Below, piece by piece: positions 17,516 through 25,509 of a stretch of DNA of 64,000 nt. The translations under genes were made by a program, and so were the position numbers. How positions within the stretch are numbered: position 1 is the stretch's first letter; each line of letters begins with the position of its first letter. The DNA comes from DAINPP01 sp963667315 (GTDB taxonomy: Bacteria > Thermotogota > Thermotogae > MWEM01): NCBI GenBank assembly GCA_963667315.1, contig OY763325.1, forward strand, positions 682,001-746,000, given 5' to 3'. Below the pieces are notes generated by a model. It ran no database searches. It was not told the DNA's origin and saw nothing but the letters and a program-made list of their open reading frames with translations.

Positions 17516-18628
17516 CTATGGATTAACGACTGAATCGTATACATATTTACCATCTTCAATTTTGACGATGACAACGGATTTCTCGGCATTTCCTTCATCA
17601 GTTATGGTTATAAAACCTGTAGAACCAGGGAACTTCTTTGTCTTTCTTATTTCATCAGCTATTTTCTCCTTATCAAGACTTCCAGCTCTTTCTATTGCAT
17701 CTCTTAAAACCATATAGGCATCAAACCCAAGACCTGCGAACATTGAAGGTTTTTCACCGGGGAACATCTCTTCATAAGCTGACAGGAATTTCTCGGCATT
17801 TTCATTAAATGCCGGAGAATCAGCATGGTAACCAGCTGTAAGATAAAGACCTTCAACAGCTTCTCCACCGATTTCTACTGTTTCATCTGCATATGCACCA
17901 TCACCTGTTGCGAGATCTCCATAAAAACCATTCTGATAGGCTTGCAAGGAGATTAAAGCGATTTCCTGATAATATCCGGGCATGTAGAATGCATCAACAT
18001 TTTTTGACATCGCATCGAGTACCTGAGCTGAGAAATCCTGATCTCCGGATTTGTAGTATTCATAGAACATGGTTCCGCCAAGTGATTCAAATGTCTTTTT
18101 AAAATAATTGGCAAGCGAAACAGCATAATCCTGTTCAACATCAACGAAGACTGCAACATGTCTGTCTCCAAGATTGTAAAGAAGTTTTGCAGCAGCCTGA
18201 CCCTGGAAAGCATCCGTAAAACATACCCTATTCATGTATTTCTTGCCTTCAGTAACTATAGGACTTGTCGAAGTTGGCGATACCATAACTGTTTTCAATT
18301 CTTCTGCAACCGCACCACCTGCAAGACTGTTCCCACTGATGATATTTCCAAGTATTGCCACTGCATTTTCATTTTCTATGGCTCTTCTTACACCATTTGC
18401 AGCTTCGACTTTATCGCTTTTCGTGTCAATGACCGTCATTTTCACAGGCATTCCAAGAATTTCAGGAAAGAGTTCCATTGCAACTTTTACCCCTTGATAA
18501 GTCATTTCTCCGTATGCCGCTGCGCCTCCGGTCATACAAAATACCGAAGAAAGATTTACTTCCTGAGCTCCTGCGAACGAAACAACAAACATTAACAACA
18601 CCATGACAACAACACTGATTTTTTTCAT
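17516..18628 (-). CDS. livJ: Branched-chain amino-acid ABC transporter substrate-binding protein
   Basis: A 370-residue periplasmic-binding-fold I protein with a signal peptide (MKKISVVVMVLLMFVVSFA, cut near AGAQ) and no lipobox cysteine, so it is probably free in the periplasm-like space. Typical LivJ/LivK segments are LSSVFCMTGGAAAYGEMTYQ, IDTKSDKVEAANGVRRAI and VSPTSTSPIVTEGKKYMNRV. Ligand specificity (Leu/Ile/Val) is inferred from the family and supported by the leader peptide rich in those codons. It is the first structural gene of livJHMGF. A GGAGGG site lies 8 bases before the ATG. Confidence 0.93.
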   Translation of the reverse strand: MKKISVVVMVLLMFVVSFAGAQEVNLSSVFCMTGGAAAYGEMTYQGVKVAMELFPEILGMPVKMTVIDTKSDKVEAANGVRRAIENENAVAILGNIISGNSLAGGAVAEELKTVMVSPTSTSPIVTEGKKYMNRVCFTDAFQGQAAAKLLYNLGDRHVAVFVDVEQDYAVSLANYFKKTFESLGGTMFYEYYKSGDQDFSAQVLDAMSKNVDAFYMPGYYQEIALISLQAYQNGFYGDLATGDGAYADETVEIGGEAVEGLYLTAGYHADSPAFNENAEKFLSAYEEMFPGEKPSMFAGLGFDAYMVLRDAIERAGSLDKEKIADEIRKTKKFPGSTGFITITDEGNAEKSVVIVKIEDGKYVYDSVVNP

Positions 18629-18680
18629 GTAATACCCTCCTGTAAGATGATTTGTCTAAGCCTTTCAAGGCTTGAATCCA

Positions 18681-18720
18681 AAAAAAAAGCGGGGAATTCT
18701 TTTAAGAATTCCCCGCTTTT
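18681..18720 (-). terminator. Leader terminator (attenuator) of the liv operon
   Basis: A 16-17 bp perfect stem, AAAAGCGGGGAATTCTT (18720-18704) with its complement (18701-18685), carries a tiny loop and is followed by T8-9 on the - strand. It lies 52 bases before livJ, inside the transcribed leader. The 5' arm can also pair with an upstream segment (18769-18760), giving an alternative antiterminator. Confidence 0.9.
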
Positions 18721-18734
18721 GAAAGATGCTCAGT

Positions 18735-18833
18735 CTAGCACAAGACTTTAGCCTCCCCGAAAGCGGGGATGCTAATAAGGACGAGAACATGATTATTTAT
18801 TCTTTTGCTAAAATCAACAACTTTTCTACTCAT
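18735..18833 (-). CDS. Leader peptide controlling the liv operon, 32 residues
   Basis: This short gene lies on the livJ transcript. An AAGGAG site (18845-18840) is 6 bases before ATG 18833, and a TAG stop is at 18737-18735. The peptide has 11 Val, Leu or Ile residues in 32, including the cluster V-L-V-L-I-S-I at residues 16-22. The cluster sits directly before mutually exclusive RNA structures and a strong terminator. This is the arrangement of ribosome-mediated attenuators such as ilv and leu leaders in enterobacteria. I infer that ribosome stalling at these codons during branched-chain amino-acid shortage lets transcription continue into livJ. No homologue is expected, since such peptides are not conserved in sequence. 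Confidence 0.8.
   Translation of the reverse strand: MSRKVVDFSKRINNHVLVLISIPAFGEAKVLC
18748..18775 (-). promoter_or_regulatory. Anti-antiterminator hairpin in the liv leader
   Basis: On the - strand TTAGC-a-TCCCCG (18775-18764) pairs with CGGGGA-g-GCTAA (18759-18748) around a CTTT loop: 11 pairs with one mismatch. The TCCCCGCTTT part (18769-18760) can instead pair over 10 bp with AAAGCGGGGA (18719-18710), the 5' arm of the terminator. The two folds exclude each other. Confidence 0.75.
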
Positions 18834-18860
18834 AAGAATCTCCTTCCTAAGTTTTGTCGT

Positions 18861-18889
18861 ATACTATCACAATCACATCGCTTTGTCAA
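18861..18889 (-). promoter_or_regulatory. Promoter of the liv leader and operon
   Basis: On the - strand TTGACA (18889-18884), a 17-base spacer ending in TGA, then TAGTAT (18866-18861). Transcription should begin near 18854, 21 bases before the leader peptide start. Confidence 0.8.
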
Positions 18890-18900
18890 ATCCACCTTTA

Positions 18901-19078
18901 ACTTTTAATCTCAATAAGACACAATATTCTTTTTTTCATTCCTTTAACAAACACAATCCAATCATTATGTGCATTATTCTGCATTTTTCCTAGCTTGAAC
19001 TGAATCAAAAAGGAAAGTGTCTTCATGGTATAATTGCACAAATTAACAGTAGTTTATTTTTTCTGAGGTGAGTTCGGG
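18901..19078 (+). promoter_or_regulatory. Intergenic region with the promoter of the pgm operon
   Basis: On the + strand an extended -10, TGG-TATAAT, lies at 19026-19034 without a recognisable -35. GAGGTGA (19064-19070) is the ribosome site for the TTG start at 19079. The rest (18901-19020) is AT-rich and I see no gene in it. Confidence 0.6.
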
Positions 19079-20737
19079 TTGACAGATCGAAATGAATATT
19101 TAAAGATTTACGAAGAATGGTTGAAAAATTCAGACGGATGGATGAAAAAAGACTTGATGTCTTTAAAAGAAATGAATGTGTCCGATTTAAATCAGGAACT
19201 TTTTGAAAGATTCGGTATTACTGCAGATTTCGGAACGGGAGGGCTTAGGAATATTATAAGATCCGGCTTGAACGGCATCAACGATTTTTGGGTTAGAAGG
19301 ATCTGTCTCGGTTTGGCGAAATCAATGAAAAGCGTTGCAATCGCTTACGACACCAGACACAAATCAAGTCACTTTGCCAATATCGCCGCAAAGACACTTG
19401 CAGAAAACGGCTGTACGGTATATATTTTTGATGAATCTGTTCCAACACCGGTTTTATCTTTTACGGTCAAGGAGAAAAAGTGTGATGGCGGTATTGTTAT
19501 TACAGCAAGTCACAATCCCAAAAATTATAATGGGTTCAAAGTATATGACAAAAATGGTGTCCAATATTCTCCTGAAAAAGTTATGTTTTTGAAAGAGGAT
19601 TTTAAAGAAATCCCATTTCTGAACCCAAAAAGAATAAGCGACTCAGATGGCACCATCATAAAGGTAAGTAAAGCGTTTTACTCAGAATATTTTTCAGCTG
19701 TCTTTCAAGAACTGAATCAGTTTAATCATCATTCATCAAATAATGAAAAAGTATCAGTCGTATATTCTCCATTGTTCGGAACAGGGGCAAAATTCGTCCC
19801 TGAAATAATGAGGTATTATGGTATTGATGTCATCGAGGTGAAAGAACAGATGATTCCAAACGGCGATTTCCCCTCTTTAAAAGTTCCAAATCCAGAAAAT
19901 CCAGAGAGTTTTAAAGAAGCCTTAAAGTTATCTGAATTTTCCTTAAAAAAACCCGAAATCCTTTTGACAACAGATCCTGATGCTGACAGACTTGGTGTTT
20001 TTATTTATGATGGTGACGAATATATTTCTCTAAACGGTAATGAATTGGGCATGTTGTTGCTGGACTATATCGTTTCGTACAAAAAATCGTCCGATAAACC
20101 TTACGCCATCTTAAAAACCATCGTAACGACTGACATGGCAAAGAAATTTGCAGAAGTAAATAATTTGATGTGTTTTGAAACACTTACAGGATTTAAATAT
20201 CTTGGAGAAAAAGCCCTTGAATTGAGAAAAAAGGGTGTAGAGACTCTCTTCTCATTTGAAGAAAGTTTTGGTTATCTGTACGGGGATCATGCAGGCGACA
20301 AAGATGCTTGTTCTACTTCAGGATTGTTGGCATTGATGTTAAAAGAATACGGAAGCGGTAAACGTTTTTTAGAGCGATTGCAAGAACTAGGCGAAAGATA
20401 CGGTTTTTACAGGGAATCTCTATGTACACATACAAGTGAAGGAATTGACGGTAGACAAAAAATGGATAGATTTATAAATACGCTCAGGCATACAGATCCA
20501 GAGATTATTTGGAAAAGGAAAGCAATTTTGAAAGACTATAATTTTGAAAACGGTGAATTGAATGCAAATGTAATTGAATTCATTTTTAATAAACAGGAAA
20601 AGGTAATTTTCAGACCTTCAGGAACTGAACCGAAAATAAAAGCTTATTTATCCGTGAATACCGAAGAAAGAGAAAAAACAGATCAAAAAATCTTATCGCT
20701 CGAGAAAGAAGTCATTTCGCTTTTCGAGAGAATATAA
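19079..20737 (+). CDS. Phosphohexomutase (phosphoglucomutase/phosphomannomutase)
   Basis: A 552-residue alpha-D-phosphohexomutase of the PgcA length class. The sugar-phosphate entry segment is ADFGTGGLRNIIRSGLNG. The phosphoserine loop is ITASHNPKNYNG with S144. The Mg-binding loop is DPDADR (299-304). The sugar-binding loop is in SFEESFGYLYGDHAGDKDA, and the C-terminal phosphate loop is FRPSGTEPKIK. It interconverts glucose-1- and glucose-6-phosphate (or mannose forms). The start is TTG 19079 after GAGGTGA. It heads a long + strand operon, 16 bases before hpt. In this organism it would feed glucose-1-phosphate from phosphorolysis into glycolysis, and UDP-glucose synthesis for sucrose. Confidence 0.93.
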   Translation: MTDRNEYLKIYEEWLKNSDGWMKKDLMSLKEMNVSDLNQELFERFGITADFGTGGLRNIIRSGLNGINDFWVRRICLGLAKSMKSVAIAYDTRHKSSHFANIAAKTLAENGCTVYIFDESVPTPVLSFTVKEKKCDGGIVITASHNPKNYNGFKVYDKNGVQYSPEKVMFLKEDFKEIPFLNPKRISDSDGTIIKVSKAFYSEYFSAVFQELNQFNHHSSNNEKVSVVYSPLFGTGAKFVPEIMRYYGIDVIEVKEQMIPNGDFPSLKVPNPENPESFKEALKLSEFSLKKPEILLTTDPDADRLGVFIYDGDEYISLNGNELGMLLLDYIVSYKKSSDKPYAILKTIVTTDMAKKFAEVNNLMCFETLTGFKYLGEKALELRKKGVETLFSFEESFGYLYGDHAGDKDACSTSGLLALMLKEYGSGKRFLERLQELGERYGFYRESLCTHTSEGIDGRQKMDRFINTLRHTDPEIIWKRKAILKDYNFENGELNANVIEFIFNKQEKVIFRPSGTEPKIKAYLSVNTEEREKTDQKILSLEKEVISLFERI

Positions 20738-20753
20738 AACGGGAGGAATTAAT

Positions 20754-21284
20754 TTGGAAGTTACAAAAGACAATATCAAAGTCCTTTATACAGAAGACAC
20801 GATAAAAAAAAGAATAAAAGCAATGGGAGAAGAAATCACTAAAAATTATCAGGGATTATCTGCTCCGTTGCACATGGTATGTGTTCTGAAAGGATCCGTA
20901 CATTTTTATTCGGATCTTTTATTTAACATTGATATGGACATCAATTACTCATTTATTCAAGTTGCCAGCTATAAAGGCACCGAATCATCGGGAAGAATTA
21001 ATGTAAAATCATGGATCGATGAACCTGTTCAGGGAAAAAATGTCATTGTTGTTGAAGATATTCTTGATACCGGTAGGACATTAAAGTACATCCTAAATTA
21101 TTTGTCAAGATATCGGCCGGCAACGCTTGAAGTAGCAACATTAATCGATAAATACGAAAAGGATCATTTTGGAATAGTCCCAAAATATGTTGGTTTTGAA
21201 ACGCAAGATAGATTCTTACTCGGTTATGGGCTCGATTATGATCAGAAGTTCAGAAATCTTCCTTATATCGGTTATGTAGAGTGA
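20754..21284 (+). CDS. hpt: Hypoxanthine phosphoribosyltransferase
   Basis: A 176-residue type I phosphoribosyltransferase for purine salvage, making IMP or GMP from hypoxanthine or guanine and PRPP. The PRPP-binding loop is VVEDILDTGRTLKYIL, the flexible loop is FIQVASYKGTESSGRI, and VLKGSVHFYSDLL is family-typical. The start is TTG 20754 after GGGAGGAA. The stop overlaps the next gene by 4 bases (GTGA). Confidence 0.95.
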   Translation: MEVTKDNIKVLYTEDTIKKRIKAMGEEITKNYQGLSAPLHMVCVLKGSVHFYSDLLFNIDMDINYSFIQVASYKGTESSGRINVKSWIDEPVQGKNVIVVEDILDTGRTLKYILNYLSRYRPATLEVATLIDKYEKDHFGIVPKYVGFETQDRFLLGYGLDYDQKFRNLPYIGYVE

Positions 21285-21610
21285 TCTCAGGTTTTGACGT
21301 CAATAGGATGTTTAGAAAAAGAAATTCAGGTTTTATTTCGAGTGCGGTTTGTTTGATCATTTTCAGCATCTGTACCGTGCTGATTTCTTGGATAATAGAT
21401 TTTTATACAGATTGGACAATCTTAAAAATTTCAGAGTTCAAGGAACTTGGTAATTTAGCAACTTTTGATTTAAGAAGTGATCTATATACGTCATTATACA
21501 TATCTGATTCGGAGGGTTCAGAGTTCGACGAAGATATCGCGATTAATGAAAATAAATTGTTTTTACAAGATAAAGAAATAATGATAATGAAAGGGGTAAG
21601 TGATGAATAA
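21281..21610 (+). CDS. Small single-pass membrane protein, unknown
   Basis: A 109-residue protein with an N-terminal basic stretch, one hydrophobic helix (about residues 18-41, FISSAVCLIIFSICTVLISW) and an acidic soluble tail. I do not recognise a family. The GTG start overlaps the hpt stop, and the stop overlaps the hslU start region by 8 bases, so it is translated as part of the operon. It sits where hslV is often found beside hslU, but it has no resemblance to that protease (no N-terminal threonine nucleophile). Confidence 0.6.
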   Translation: MISGFDVNRMFRKRNSGFISSAVCLIIFSICTVLISWIIDFYTDWTILKISEFKELGNLATFDLRSDLYTSLYISDSEGSEFDEDIAINENKLFLQDKEIMIMKGVSDE

Positions 21611-23024
21611 AGCTTTGCCAGGTAAAGAAGAGTTAACACCAAAAATGATAGTAGCGTTACTGGATAAATATATTATTGGTCAGAAAGATGCCAAAAAGTC
21701 TGTTGCCATCGCTCTTAGAAATCGAATAAGAAGACAAAAACTTGACGATGAGATGAAAAGGGAAGTATTTCCCAAAAATATCCTGATGATTGGACCCACT
21801 GGAGTCGGTAAAACGGAAATCGCCAGAAGATTGGCAAACTTGTCTGATTCACCGTTCATAAAAGTTGAAGCAACGCGGTTTACTGAAGTAGGCTATGTTG
21901 GGCGTTCAGTTGAGAGTATGATTCGTGAACTTGTTGAAGCCGCCATCAATAAACTTAAGCTTGAAGAGATGGATAAGGTTAAAATGCTTGCAGAAATTGA
22001 AGTAGAAAAGATAATTGTTGAAGCAATTCTTCATCCAGGAAAAAAGCCTAAAAACCAGCAAAATCTTGGCAATATATTCGGTCAATTTTTTCAGGGAAAT
22101 CAACAAACCAACCAGCCATCAGCTGACCCGGAGCCCAATAATGATTCAAGGTGGACACGAGAGGAAGTCGTACAAAAACTAAGAAACGGCGAATTTGAAG
22201 ACAGGTTTATTGATATAGAAATTGAACAGTCCAATTCACCTCAAATGGGTATGATGGGCGGAGAACTTGGCGATATGGGAATTGATATGCAAGGGATGTT
22301 TGGTAATCTGATGCCTAAGAAAATTGTAACTAAAAGGGTCAGTGTTTCACATGCACGGAAAATACTCCTTCCACTTGAATCGGAAAAATTGGTCGATGAA
22401 GATAAAATCGTTACTGACGGATTGGAATTGGCACAAAATAAGGGAATTGTATTTTTAGATGAAATAGATAAAGTAGCCGGTGAATCCGCTAAATCTGGAC
22501 CCGATGTTTCAAGAGGGGGTGTTCAGAGAGATTTACTCCCAATCGTTGAAGGAACAACCGTTATGACAAAATACGGAATGGTGAAAACTGATTTTATCTT
22601 GTTTATAGCGGCTGGTGCTTTCCATGTTGCAAAACCATCTGATTTAATGCCTGAACTTCAGGGAAGATTTCCATTAAGAGTTGAACTTGAGTCATTGACA
22701 CAAAGTGATTTTAAAAAAATATTAGTTGAGCCCAGAAATTCCTTGACAAAACAATACAAAGCTCTTTTGGGAACTGATGGCGTGGATATAGAATTTACAG
22801 ATGACGGGTTGGATGAATTAGCAACGGTTTCATTTAAATTAAATGAGGAGTTGGAGAATATCGGTGCAAGAAGGCTTTATACCGTTATGGAAAAAATCCT
22901 TGAAGAAGTATCTTTCCAGGCACCTGATGAGAAACTGACGAAATTGGTTATAGACAGACAATTTGTCAATGAACATATCTCTGAGTTTGTTCAGGATAGA
23001 GATCTGTCCGCTTATATCCTTTAA
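21603..23024 (+). CDS. hslU: HslU (ClpY) AAA+ unfoldase
   Basis: A 473-residue AAA+ ATPase, the unfoldase partner of the HslV protease. LLDKYIIGQKDAKKSVAIAL opens the protein, Walker A is GPTGVGKT (64-71), and VEATRFTEVGYVGRSVESMI contains the pore loop (GYVG). A long I-domain follows (about 105-235), with Walker B FLDEIDK after it. The arginine-rich sensor region ENIGARRLYTVMEKILEE and the C-terminal tail DRDLSAYIL are conserved; this tail inserts into HslV and activates it. GTG 21600 is possible, but GGGG at 21593-21596 is 6 bases from ATG 21603. hslV is not adjacent. Confidence 0.95.
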   Translation: MNKALPGKEELTPKMIVALLDKYIIGQKDAKKSVAIALRNRIRRQKLDDEMKREVFPKNILMIGPTGVGKTEIARRLANLSDSPFIKVEATRFTEVGYVGRSVESMIRELVEAAINKLKLEEMDKVKMLAEIEVEKIIVEAILHPGKKPKNQQNLGNIFGQFFQGNQQTNQPSADPEPNNDSRWTREEVVQKLRNGEFEDRFIDIEIEQSNSPQMGMMGGELGDMGIDMQGMFGNLMPKKIVTKRVSVSHARKILLPLESEKLVDEDKIVTDGLELAQNKGIVFLDEIDKVAGESAKSGPDVSRGGVQRDLLPIVEGTTVMTKYGMVKTDFILFIAAGAFHVAKPSDLMPELQGRFPLRVELESLTQSDFKKILVEPRNSLTKQYKALLGTDGVDIEFTDDGLDELATVSFKLNEELENIGARRLYTVMEKILEEVSFQAPDEKLTKLVIDRQFVNEHISEFVQDRDLSAYIL

Positions 23025-23037
23025 AAGGTAAAAAATT

Positions 23038-24093
23038 GTGGAGCGTATTGAAAGACTTTATATTTCAGCGAAATTAAATTTAAAGACTGAAGATCTCAGT
23101 AAACTTTTTGACCAAAATAGATCAATAGAAGAATTGATAAAGAATAAGAACAGAATCCCTTACAATATTAACTTGGATAATTTCCACGAAGAATTATCCA
23201 GGTTACAGTCTTGTTTAAAGAGGGAAGATCTGTCGGTTTTTGAGATATCGGATGAGCACTATCCCGATCTCCTTCGGGAAATCCCGGATCCTCCACACTT
23301 CATTTTCGTTAAAGGGAATAAAACAAATTTATACGAAGAAAATCTAAAGATAGCTGTTGTAGGCGCAAGAAAATGCACCAACTACGGAAAGTTTGTAATT
23401 GATACTTTTATACCCGGTCTTGTTGAAAACAATGTGTGTATCGTTAGCGGACTGGCTTTCGGGATTGATGGACTTGCACATCGAAAAACCATAGAAAAAA
23501 GCGGAAAACCTATAGCCGTATTGGGATGCGGTGTTGATTATATCTATCCAAAATCAAATGCTTCTTTATACGCAAAAGTCTTAAGTGATGGTTGTATAAT
23601 CAGCGAGTATCTTCCCTGGGTAAAGCCGATGAATTATTTTTTCCCTCGACGAAATAGAATCATCTCCGGACTCAGTCATGCGGTCCTCGTTGTTGAAGCG
23701 GCATCTAAAAGCGGTTCTTTGATCACTGCAAAATGTGCCTTGGAACAAAATCGAGATGTTTTCGCTGTACCTGGGCCGGTTAACGCTTACCTTTCTCAGG
23801 GAACGAATGAATTAATTCAAAAAGGTGCAAAACTAATATTAAAAACTGAAGATATCCTTGAAGAATTTCCATCCTATGTTCAAAAACAAAAAAACAACTC
23901 CTCAAAAATACTTGAAGAACTTACAGAGGAAGAAATGATGATATTTACCATTATAAGAGATGGTGTTACCGATTTTGATGTTATACTTGATAGATCAGGG
24001 TTAGATGCATCATCTTTAAATTATCATCTGACTATTTTAACCCTGAAAGGAGTGATTGATGTTGTTGGCACGCAATACGAAAGCAGGGTCTAA
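23038..24093 (+). CDS. dprA: DNA processing protein DprA
   Basis: A 351-residue DprA/Smf protein, which binds incoming single-stranded DNA and loads RecA during natural transformation. The Rossmann-like core has VVGARKCTNYGKFVID (GSRxxxxYG motif), VSGLAFGIDGLAHRK, AVLGCGVDYIYPKSN, FPRRNRIISGLS and EAASKSGSLITAKCALEQ. The C-terminal ~65 residues look like the winged-helix DML1-type domain. The start is GTG 23038. Its 3' end overlaps the next gene by 35 bases. Its presence suggests that the organism may be naturally competent, but no com genes are in the window. Confidence 0.95.
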   Translation: MERIERLYISAKLNLKTEDLSKLFDQNRSIEELIKNKNRIPYNINLDNFHEELSRLQSCLKREDLSVFEISDEHYPDLLREIPDPPHFIFVKGNKTNLYEENLKIAVVGARKCTNYGKFVIDTFIPGLVENNVCIVSGLAFGIDGLAHRKTIEKSGKPIAVLGCGVDYIYPKSNASLYAKVLSDGCIISEYLPWVKPMNYFFPRRNRIISGLSHAVLVVEAASKSGSLITAKCALEQNRDVFAVPGPVNAYLSQGTNELIQKGAKLILKTEDILEEFPSYVQKQKNNSSKILEELTEEEMMIFTIIRDGVTDFDVILDRSGLDASSLNYHLTILTLKGVIDVVGTQYESRV

Positions 24094-24754
24094 AAAAGTC
24101 CTTATTCTTTCTTTTTTAATTTTCATGACTACGATAACCTCTTTCTCAATGTTGTTTGAAATAGGTGCAGGTTATAGATTTGCACCCGGTGATATATCAA
24201 AACACGGAATAAATATTGATACAGGAATTTATAATGATTTTAATGATATCATTGAATTGGATATTTCATACCATCCACAATTTTCGTTTGACGAAGAAGG
24301 TGTTCAATCAGCAACGCCAACGATGTACTGGAATTTTGATGCGGATGCAATGATTCCTCTACTCGGAAGGCAAGTAGGCATGGAAGGATACCGCTTTGGT
24401 ATCTATTCCACATTTGAATTTGGCAGTTTTTATTCATCTTATACTACAGATGCTGATGCAGGTACAGATGAGGCAAATTATAATGCCTGGAATAATGCGG
24501 ATTATTGGTTTGGAGCAGGGATATACGGACAATACTTTTTAGAACCATGGTTGTTCGAACTTTCAATCGGATTACCGGTTATGAATAGTTATGAAAATCA
24601 AGAAATATTTGATCAACTTTTAGGAAGTTTTACGTTTAAGGGAAAGTATTTTATTAGAAGTGATGAGCATAATTTTAAGGATCATCTTACAATTGAATTT
24701 GAGGTTTCGACCAGAAAAATAGGCATATCGGCGATTTTATTAGAGCCCTTTTGA
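24059..24754 (+). CDS. Secreted beta-barrel-like hypothetical protein
   Basis: A 231-residue protein with a signal sequence (VLILSFLIFMTTITSFSML) followed by alternating aromatic and polar strands (FEIGAGYRF, IIELDISYHPQFSF, YRFGIYSTFEFGSFYSSY, WFGAGIYGQYF, WLFELSIGLPV), and it ends in LLEPF, a terminal phenylalanine typical of outer-membrane barrels. I infer an outer-envelope barrel. I chose ATG 24059, since AAAGGAG (24046-24052) is 6 bases away; TTG 24056 is too close. It overlaps dprA and is followed by the pseudouridine synthase gene. Confidence 0.65.
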   Translation: MLLARNTKAGSKKVLILSFLIFMTTITSFSMLFEIGAGYRFAPGDISKHGINIDTGIYNDFNDIIELDISYHPQFSFDEEGVQSATPTMYWNFDADAMIPLLGRQVGMEGYRFGIYSTFEFGSFYSSYTTDADAGTDEANYNAWNNADYWFGAGIYGQYFLEPWLFELSIGLPVMNSYENQEIFDQLLGSFTFKGKYFIRSDEHNFKDHLTIEFEVSTRKIGISAILLEPF

Positions 24755-24765
24755 TAGGAGAAAAT

Positions 24766-25491
24766 TTGAAACTGGAAAAATATATTCAAAAAGCTGGCGT
24801 AACAAGCAGGAGAAAAGCATCAGATTACATAGAATCAGGCAGGGTAAAGGTTAACGGAAAGATAATTACTGATTTTTGGATACAAATCAATGAACAGACT
24901 GATCTGATTGAAGTTGATGATAAAGTTGTCTCATTAGAATCATCGGAATATTATCTTTTTAATAAACCAAGGGGATATATAACTGCGTTAAAAGATCCTT
25001 TTAAAACACGCACAGTCCTGGATTATCTAAACAAATATCACAATATTTCCGTGCGTGTCCATCCGGTAGGAAGATTGGATAAAGATACGGAAGGACTCTT
25101 GATATTGACAAATGATGGTGATCTTACCTATAAGATTCTTCATCCAAAGATGAAAGTTGAGAAGGAATATCTAGCAAAAGTTGTGGGCACACCGGATGAA
25201 AATGATGTTAAATTATTTAATGAGGGATTCCAATTGAAAGGTTTTTATGCATCACCTGCGAAGTTGATCATTGATAGAAGTGAAGAGGACTTTTCTTGGG
25301 TAAGAATTGTTATCAAAGAGGGAAAGAAGAGGCAGGTAAGAAGAATGTGTTCTTATATTGGTCATAAGGTTCTATATCTTAAAAGACTTCGTGTGGGGAC
25401 GTTTACTTTAGAGGGTATTGAGAAAATAGGCGCTCTTAAGCAATTGAGTAAAAAGGAAATTGAAAATTTTATTAAAGCAACTGGCATATAA
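24766..25491 (+). CDS. rRNA pseudouridine synthase (RsuA/RluB/E/F family)
   Basis: A 241-residue pseudouridine synthase with an N-terminal S4 RNA-binding domain (LEKYIQKAGVTSRRKASDYI, SGRVKVNG) and a catalytic domain carrying HPVGRLDKDTEGLLILTNDG (catalytic Asp in GRLDKDT). KKRQVRRMCSYIGHKVLYLKR lies near the C-terminus. The family modifies 23S or 16S rRNA; RluB is the commonest. The frame is open from TTG 24751, but TAGGAG at 24755-24760 is itself the ribosome site for TTG 24766, so I start there. Confidence 0.92.
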   Translation: MKLEKYIQKAGVTSRRKASDYIESGRVKVNGKIITDFWIQINEQTDLIEVDDKVVSLESSEYYLFNKPRGYITALKDPFKTRTVLDYLNKYHNISVRVHPVGRLDKDTEGLLILTNDGDLTYKILHPKMKVEKEYLAKVVGTPDENDVKLFNEGFQLKGFYASPAKLIIDRSEEDFSWVRIVIKEGKKRQVRRMCSYIGHKVLYLKRLRVGTFTLEGIEKIGALKQLSKKEIENFIKATGI

Positions 25492-25509
25492 AATCTGGGG
25501 GTGTTCTCT

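Noticed and set aside
18158..18595. Long + strand open frame antisense to livJ
   Set aside because: It is a shadow of a strongly codon-biased gene; the product is cysteine- and histidine-rich noise.
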